NCBI RefSeq assembly: GCF_026236535.1
Contig: NZ_JAHTMW010000004.1
Coordinates: 62,001-126,000, forward strand
DNA length: 64,000 bases
Origin: Streptomyces sp. SKN60
Lineage (GTDB): Bacteria; Actinomycetota; Actinomycetes; Streptomycetales; Streptomycetaceae
Direction: 5' to 3'
The position numbers and the translations under genes are program-made. The notes under the pieces are model-generated. The model did not search any database. It saw only the letters and a program-made list of their open reading frames with translations, and was not told the DNA's origin. Shown here in pieces: positions 59,345 to 64,000 of the stretch. Position 1 is the first letter of the stretch, and every line of letters starts with the position of its first letter.

Positions 59345-59399
59345 CGAAGACCTCCGGTGTGGTGGAGGCGTCCAGGACCACACCGCACGGAGGTCTTCG
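59345..59399. repeat. Long imperfect inverted repeat
   Basis: CGAAGACCTCCG (59345-59356) pairs exactly with CGGAGGTCTTCG (59388-59399), and inside it GGTGTGGT pairs with ACCACACC. Together they form a two-part stem of about 19 bp with a 13-base loop and a 3-base bulge. It lies 40 bp after the TIGR03086 stop. It may be a terminator or a relic insertion-sequence end. Confidence 0.7.
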
Positions 59400-59560
59400 T
59401 ATCTCACCGTGATGCGCGCCCACTCCGCCACGGCAGGCGGCTGGTGGTGGTGGTGGAACGGGCCGCTCCGGCCGCCCCCGACGCGCACGTCGCCGCCGAG
59501 CTGGGCCGCGAAGCCGGCCAGCCGCGCGGGTCCACCGCCTCCGTGCGCAGCGCCGGGTGT

Positions 59561-59596
59561 GCACCTCGGGTCAGCGCACACGCTGACCCGAGGTGC
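59561..59596. terminator. 16-bp perfect stem-loop terminator
   Basis: GCACCTCGGGTCAGCG, a CACA loop and its complement form a perfect 16-bp stem just after the phospholipase D stop. It lies between convergent genes and is the most stable simple hairpin in the window. Confidence 0.88.
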
Positions 59597-59610
59597 CGGT
59601 CGGGCGAACG

Positions 59611-61197
59611 TCAGCCCTGGCAGACGCCGCGCGTGTAGTCGTACGTCGCCGTCGCCTGCGAGTACTTCCACTGCGGCGCGAGCAGCCCGTCCGCCAGCTG
59701 GCGCGCGGCGGCGGGGCTTTCGATCACGTAGCCGAAGTCCTGGAGCCAGGAGGGGTACAGGTTCTTCGAGCCGATGTAGAAGGCCGAGTCGTCCACCGAG
59801 ACCAGCTTGTGGTGCTGGGCGTACGGCTTGCCGTCCGCCCACGTCGGCTTGTCCGAGGCGCGGAAGGTCGCGAGCTGCAGGTTCCGGCACATCGCGGCCC
59901 TTGCCTTCGGCACGTCACCGGTCAGTGCCGTGAGGCGGCCGCGCAGGGCGTCGCTCACCTCGGACAGCGACTTGATCTGCGAGTAGCCGCCGCTGCCGAT
60001 GGTGCCCCGGTTGGCCGGGTCGCTGACGACGATGCGCACCTTCACACCGGCGGCGAGTTTCGCGGCGAGTGTGTCGTAGAGCCGGATGTCGTAGCGGGGC
60101 AGCGGCGGGCAGGTCGCGTTCAGGTCCTGCTGCGAGATCTCGACGTGCTCGGTCGCGCTCGCGACCAGTGCCCGCAGGGCGCTCTCCTCCGGGTTGACCG
60201 TGTCGTAGTCGCGGTCGGAGTTGGTGTGGTCACGCACACCGAATCCACAGGTGGTGTCGGCGGCCTTCGGCAGGACGGGCTGGAACGACGAGGACGGGTC
60301 TCTCTGCCGGATCCCGACGCCGAGGCCACCCACCGCGAGGGCGGGAATGTCACCGTCGGCGGAGGGGGCGGCAGACCGGGGCAGGGTGGGCAGGCAGCCC
60401 GCACCGTTGGAGGAGGCGAACCAGACGGCGGTCCAGTTGCTCTTGTTGCGACAGGTCCAGTCCCACAGCGTGTCGAGGTAGCGACCGGCGGAGCCCGCCG
60501 CCGGGCCGGACAGCGCGAGGTCGACATCGTTCACCGGGTGGGTGGTGTCGAGGTAGTCGTCCTTCCAGCTGTTGATGCCGCCGGTGATCACCGAGTTCCC
60601 GTCCACCACGACCAGCTTGGAGTGGTTCCAAGAGAAGGCGGTCTTCGACGTCGTCGCCGAGGCCACGTTGAGGGTGACGCTCGCGGCTGCCGAGCCGAGC
60701 CTGTTCACCAGCTCGTCGCGGTAGGAGGACGGGATGACGTTGGCGTGGTAGACCGGCGCGGCGCCGACGAGGATGCGGACCTGGAGGCGGTTGCCCTTCT
60801 CCGCCGCCTCCTTCAGGCCGGCCACGATCGCGTCCTGGAAGCCGCCGTTGGGGAACGGGGCCAGCGTGGATATGTCCACGCTCTGCCGGGCGTTCGCGAT
60901 GTCCTCGCGCACCTTCTCCAGGAGGCGTCGGGAGCCGGTGCGGTCGCCGCAGGTGGGATCGCCCCAGCAGCCGGGGGTCTGGAGCAGCCAGTCGGAGGCG
61001 CCGGGGTCGGAGGCACCCAGCCGGTTCCCCGACGTGCGCTCCCACACGGAGCCCTCCAGGCCGGGAGAGACCTGGCGCAGGGACTGCTCCACCGCGTCCA
61101 GGTGCGGGGTCGGAGCGTCGGCGAACGCTGGGGCAGCGGACAGCAGAAGGGTGGAGAGGGCGAGCGGAAGGGCCGTCGTACGGATGATGCGGGCCAA
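59611..61197 (-). CDS. Secreted phospholipase D
   Basis: The 528-residue enzyme uses a TTG start at 61197 behind AAGGA and has a signal peptide ([17 protein letters not shown]). Both HKD motifs are intact: HSKLVVVD at His192/Lys194/Asp199 and HHKLVSVD at His462/Lys464/Asp469. The sequence matches the Streptomyces PLD group used for transphosphatidylation ([45 protein letters not shown]). It hydrolyses phosphatidylcholine and exchanges head groups outside the cell. The gene is convergent with the TIGR03086 gene and ends in a terminator hairpin. Confidence 0.95.
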   Translation of the reverse strand: MARIIRTTALPLALSTLLLSAAPAFADAPTPHLDAVEQSLRQVSPGLEGSVWERTSGNRLGASDPGASDWLLQTPGCWGDPTCGDRTGSRRLLEKVREDIANARQSVDISTLAPFPNGGFQDAIVAGLKEAAEKGNRLQVRILVGAAPVYHANVIPSSYRDELVNRLGSAAASVTLNVASATTSKTAFSWNHSKLVVVDGNSVITGGINSWKDDYLDTTHPVNDVDLALSGPAAGSAGRYLDTLWDWTCRNKSNWTAVWFASSNGAGCLPTLPRSAAPSADGDIPALAVGGLGVGIRQRDPSSSFQPVLPKAADTTCGFGVRDHTNSDRDYDTVNPEESALRALVASATEHVEISQQDLNATCPPLPRYDIRLYDTLAAKLAAGVKVRIVVSDPANRGTIGSGGYSQIKSLSEVSDALRGRLTALTGDVPKARAAMCRNLQLATFRASDKPTWADGKPYAQHHKLVSVDDSAFYIGSKNLYPSWLQDFGYVIESPAAARQLADGLLAPQWKYSQATATYDYTRGVCQG

Positions 61198-61357
61198 TGT
61201 GGTTCCTTGCTGGGGGGGGGTGGCTCGGGCCAACGGATCCGTGAACGGGGCGTCGACCTTGATCAACTCCCGTAAGTTACCAACGCGTATCTCCTGGTTC
61301 ACCCCAACCACGCTGCTTTCAGCCGCAATCGCGCCCTGCAGACGAACTTCTCCTCCG

Positions 61358-61545
61358 TCACCCGCAGCCGGGTGAACAGGGCCGGGTCGAGCGGAACCTG
61401 CCCGATGCCGGCGGCCACCCCGAGTGGGGCGGAAGCCGGTCCGAGCAGCAGTCCGACGGCTCCGGCCACCTCCAGGGCGCCGACGACGCGGTAGAGGCCA
61501 GGCGACATGCCGAGGTGCGCTGCCGCACAGCTGCCGGGTTGACGA
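61358..61545 (-). pseudogene. DoxX-like membrane protein remnant
   Basis: The minus strand reads [41 protein letters not shown], the middle of a DoxX_2-type membrane protein. The first helix before it and the last two helices after it are missing, and the reading continues into unrelated sequence ([18 protein letters not shown]). About 190 bp of a gene of roughly 360 bp remain, squeezed between phospholipase D and the alpha-galactosidase. It is non-functional. Confidence 0.65.
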
Positions 61546-61582
61546 CCTGCTCGACCGGATCGCCCTGAAGGAGGCGCTTGCC

Positions 61583-63229
61583 TCAGGCCCGGCTCCACTT
61601 CTGGTTGGTCTGGCCGTTGCACGTCCACAGGACCAGCGGGGTCCCGTTGGCGGTGCCGGCCCCGTTGACGTCGAGACACAGCCCGGCGTGGACGTTTCGG
61701 ATCGACCCGTCGGAGCCGACTGTCCATTTCTGGTTGGCCTGGCCGTTGCAGGGCCAGGTGATGACGCGGGTGCCGTTGGTGCTGCCCTGGTTGTAGGCGT
61801 CCAGGCACTTGTCGCCGAAGACGCGGATCTCGCCGCCCGCCCATGTGGTCCACAGCTGGTTGGCGGCCGTGTGGCAGTCCCAGATCAGTACCGTGGCCCC
61901 AGCTGCGGTGGAGGCGTTGTCCACGTCCAGGCAGCGGCCGGATGCGTTGCCCCGCAGGCGCGAGGTGGTGGCCGCCTGCGGGCTGCCACCGGTCACCCGG
62001 AATACGGCCACGCCGTGGGCGGGGACGCTCGCCGAGATCTGCCCGGTCGTGCTCGCCGTGCCGCCGGTCCACAGGTCGGCGAGGGTGAACGTCCCACCAG
62101 ACAGGCCGACTTGTGCGGCCGTCGTGGTGACCGTCGCGGTGCCGCCTCCTCGGTTGAACAGACCCACCGCGACCGAGCCGTCGGACAGGGGCTTGGCGAA
62201 CACCTCCGTGCTGCCGTCGTCACGCACTCTGCGTCCGCCCGCGCCCAGCTGATCCTGGTTCACCGCCAGCAGACGCGGGTTGCGCAGGATGGCGCTGACG
62301 TCGGCGGACATGGTGCGGATGTCGTTGCCTGCCATGAGCGGGGCGCCCATCAGTGCCCACAGGGCGAAGTGGGTGCGGGACTCGGTCAGTGACAGGCCGG
62401 GACGGCCGACGACCAGCATGTCGGGGTCGTTCCAGTGCCCGGGCCCCGACTGTGCCGCCAGCGGCGCGGTGACATCCAGGACGTTGCCGACGCCCATCGG
62501 ATAGCTGTTGGTGTTGCCGTTCTGCCAGATGTCCAGCAGGTCCTCGGTCGTCCGCCACAGGTCGGCGACCTCGCCCCAGTTGTACGTGGCACCCGTGATG
62601 GCGTGCAGGCTGTTGGGGTTGATGCTGTAGACGATCGGCCGCCCGGTGGCACGCAGGGCGTCGCGCATGAGCGTGAACCGCGCGACCTGCTCGTCGCGGG
62701 TGCCGCTGGACGAGCACCAGTCGTACTTGAGGTAGTCGACGCCCCACGAGGCGAACGTGGCGGCGTCTTGAGCCTCGTGCCCCTTACTGCCCGTGGACCC
62801 CGGGTAGCCGCCCGTGGCCTGCGCGCAGGTGCGCTCACCCGGCACCTGGTAGATGCCGAACTTCAGCCCCTTGTCGTGGATGTAGTCCCCGAGCGCCTTC
62901 ATCCCGCTCGGGAACTTGGCCGGATTTGCCCGCAGGTTGCCTGCCGCGTCGCGCTGCGGGTCGAACCAGCAGTCGTCGACCACCACGTACTGGTAGCCGG
63001 CGTCGCGCATGCCCGAGGACACCATCGCGTCGGCGGCCTGGCGAACCTGGGCCTCGGTGATCCCGCACCCGAAGCTGTTCCAGCTGTTCCAGCCCAGGGG
63101 CGGCGTGAGCGCCGGGCTGCCGGGCGCGGCCGAGGCGGTGGAGTGGGAAGAGGCCGTCACGGACGCGGTGACCGTCAGCACGGCGGTCGCGAGGAGGCGG
63201 AGCAGTCGTCCGCCTAATCGTCTGGACAC
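61583..63229 (-). CDS. Secreted GH27 alpha-galactosidase with ricin-lectin domain
   Basis: The 548-residue enzyme has a signal peptide and the GH27 (beta/alpha)8 barrel: [32 protein letters not shown] and the catalytic nucleophile Asp170 in [13 protein letters not shown]. The acid/base region [10 protein letters not shown] is near residue 266. Residues about 420-548 form a ricin-type carbohydrate-binding module with three repeats (QLWTTW, QKWTVG, QKWSRA). It cleaves terminal alpha-galactose from plant galactomannans. A 20-bp palindrome lies upstream. The sequence starts with ATG at 63229. Confidence 0.95.
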   Translation of the reverse strand: MSRRLGGRLLRLLATAVLTVTASVTASSHSTASAAPGSPALTPPLGWNSWNSFGCGITEAQVRQAADAMVSSGMRDAGYQYVVVDDCWFDPQRDAAGNLRANPAKFPSGMKALGDYIHDKGLKFGIYQVPGERTCAQATGGYPGSTGSKGHEAQDAATFASWGVDYLKYDWCSSSGTRDEQVARFTLMRDALRATGRPIVYSINPNSLHAITGATYNWGEVADLWRTTEDLLDIWQNGNTNSYPMGVGNVLDVTAPLAAQSGPGHWNDPDMLVVGRPGLSLTESRTHFALWALMGAPLMAGNDIRTMSADVSAILRNPRLLAVNQDQLGAGGRRVRDDGSTEVFAKPLSDGSVAVGLFNRGGGTATVTTTAAQVGLSGGTFTLADLWTGGTASTTGQISASVPAHGVAVFRVTGGSPQAATTSRLRGNASGRCLDVDNASTAAGATVLIWDCHTAANQLWTTWAGGEIRVFGDKCLDAYNQGSTNGTRVITWPCNGQANQKWTVGSDGSIRNVHAGLCLDVNGAGTANGTPLVLWTCNGQTNQKWSRA

Positions 63230-63573
63230 CAGGAACTCCTTCTACGGAAAGGCAGCATGAGGTGGGTGGATAAACATTCCTAATGTCACGTTCATGACAT
63301 TTCAGGAAAAGAGAGAGAGTGTTCGGAATTTCGAATTCTATTTCGAGACTTCGGCGTCCCCCGAATAGTAGAGACGTGAACGAACATTTCAACACCACCC
63401 GATGGCCCAGCTCCGCCACGCGACCTGCCAGGGCCGGAAAGGGTGGGTGGGGACCGGACCGGCTCCTTGCCCGGGGCCGGTACGAATCAGCAGAGCCCGG
63501 GCGACAGGCGAACCCGTACGACCAGCCCGCAGGAGCGCCTAACCCGGGGTGCCCCTGCAGGCCGGCCGCCGGG
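63230..63573. other. Intergenic region between two lectin-bearing genes
   Basis: 344 bp, the promoter region of the alpha-galactosidase. It is A/T-richer than most of the window (about 63270-63400), and contains the operator-like palindrome at 63282. No gene was recognised. Confidence 0.6.
63282..63301. promoter_or_regulatory. 7+6+7 palindrome upstream of the alpha-galactosidase
   Basis: AATGTCA-CGTTCA-TGACATT lies 53 bp before the GH27 start. The symmetric size fits a regulator of sugar-utilisation genes, but no regulator gene is adjacent. Confidence 0.6.
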
Positions 63574-64000
63574 TCACCCCATCGTCCACTGCTGGTTCGC
63601 GCCGCCGCTGCAGGACCACAGCTGGACAGGCGTGCCGTCGGTGGTTCCCAGGCCGGCCACGTCCAGGCAGAGCCCCGACTGCACCCCGGTGACGGTACCG
63701 TTCGGGTTGACCCGCCACTGCTGGTTGGGCTGGCCGTTGCAGGACCAGACGATCACCTTGGTGCCGTTGGTGGTCCCCTTGGCGCTGGCGTCCAGGCATA
63801 GCGTGCCGCCACCGACGGTGACGGTCAGCTGGTTCAACGCCGTACGCGTCCAGGTCTGGTTCGCGCCGCCGCTGCAGGCGAAGATCTGCTGCTGCGTGCC
63901 CGGCGCCGCGTTCGCGTCGGTCAGGCACTTACCTGCGGCCACCGCACGCAGCGCACCTGTCGTACCGCCGGAGGAGGCAGCGTCCAGTCCCATGAAGTGG
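63574..64000 (-). CDS. Ricin-type lectin-domain protein, C-terminal part
   Basis: The minus strand encodes a ricin-B-type carbohydrate-binding module (residues ending NQTWTR, NQQWRV and NQQWTMG, with CLDA and CLDV motifs) and stops at 63574. The frame is open to the window edge, and the ATG at 63993 is probably internal. Such modules sit at the C-terminus of secreted glycosidases; the catalytic domain is beyond the window. Codon and residue patterns resemble those of the neighbouring alpha-galactosidase, so the two may be functionally linked. Confidence 0.85.
   Translation of the reverse strand, partial: HFMGLDAASSGGTTGALRAVAAGKCLTDANAAPGTQQQIFACSGGANQTWTRTALNQLTVTVGGGTLCLDASAKGTTNGTKVIVWSCNGQPNQQWRVNPNGTVTGVQSGLCLDVAGLGTTDGTPVQLWSCSGGANQQWTMG

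Overview
The window is chromosomal DNA of a Streptomyces-type actinomycete. The base composition is very G+C rich with strong third-position G/C bias, GTG and TTG starts are common, and lineage-typical genes are present: a conservon, a mycothiol-type DinB-like protein, SpoIIE-type PP2C, NsrR with three cysteines, secreted phospholipase D and ricin-lectin glycosidases. No rRNA, tRNA or CRISPR array was found.

Region 1 (1-6.3 kb) holds an MFS transporter running off the left edge, coupled to a TetR regulator with a collagen-like tail; a GDT1/UPF0016 manganese exporter behind a yybP-ykoY riboswitch; a TetR plus AidB-like acyl-CoA dehydrogenase pair; and an M20 amidohydrolase. Region 2 (6.3-8.9 kb) is a graveyard. 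A polyprenyl synthetase is split by an IS200/IS605 element (6902-8480) whose removal restores the frame exactly at CTAC|AAG. Beyond it the gene carries a 5-bp duplication and is fused to a decayed DUF2236 gene.

Region 3 (8.9-17.6 kb) has a divergent LysR/MFS pair with a palindromic operator, a cupin, and a polyamine-type ABC operon (ATPase, lipoprotein, two permeases) facing an overlapping GntR and cytosolic Cache-domain pair. Region 4 (17.6-28.9 kb) carries an L,D-transpeptidase with a Trypco1-like protein, an SRPBCC protein, a TetR/flavin monooxygenase divergon with a 32-bp perfect palindrome, PadR, peroxiredoxin, membrane proteins, NsrR and Hmp with matching operator-like palindromes, a short MreB-like actin, and a coupled lipoprotein/I36 inhibitor pair.

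Region 5 (28.9-44.3 kb) has a polysaccharide deacetylase, an ATP-dependent DNA ligase and a conservon (histidine kinase, roadblock, DUF742, small GTPase) with an additional downstream roadblock gene and an upstream MHYT sensor, then methyltransferase, MOSC and fatty-acid desaturase genes. Region 6 (44.5-54.3 kb) has a SNF2 helicase translationally coupled to a SWIM zinc-finger protein, a septum-formation-like protein, FolD, and a GAF regulator/aldehyde dehydrogenase pair preceded by a four-copy 23-bp repeat array.

Region 7 (54.3-64 kb) is accessory: a PP2C phosphatase next to a stand-alone MASE1 sensor, two divergent genes (DMT transporter and LysR) fused 5' to 5' by a deletion, a DoxX remnant, and secreted phospholipase D, alpha-galactosidase and a partial ricin-lectin protein. 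All functional calls are from reading the translated sequence; no database search was run.
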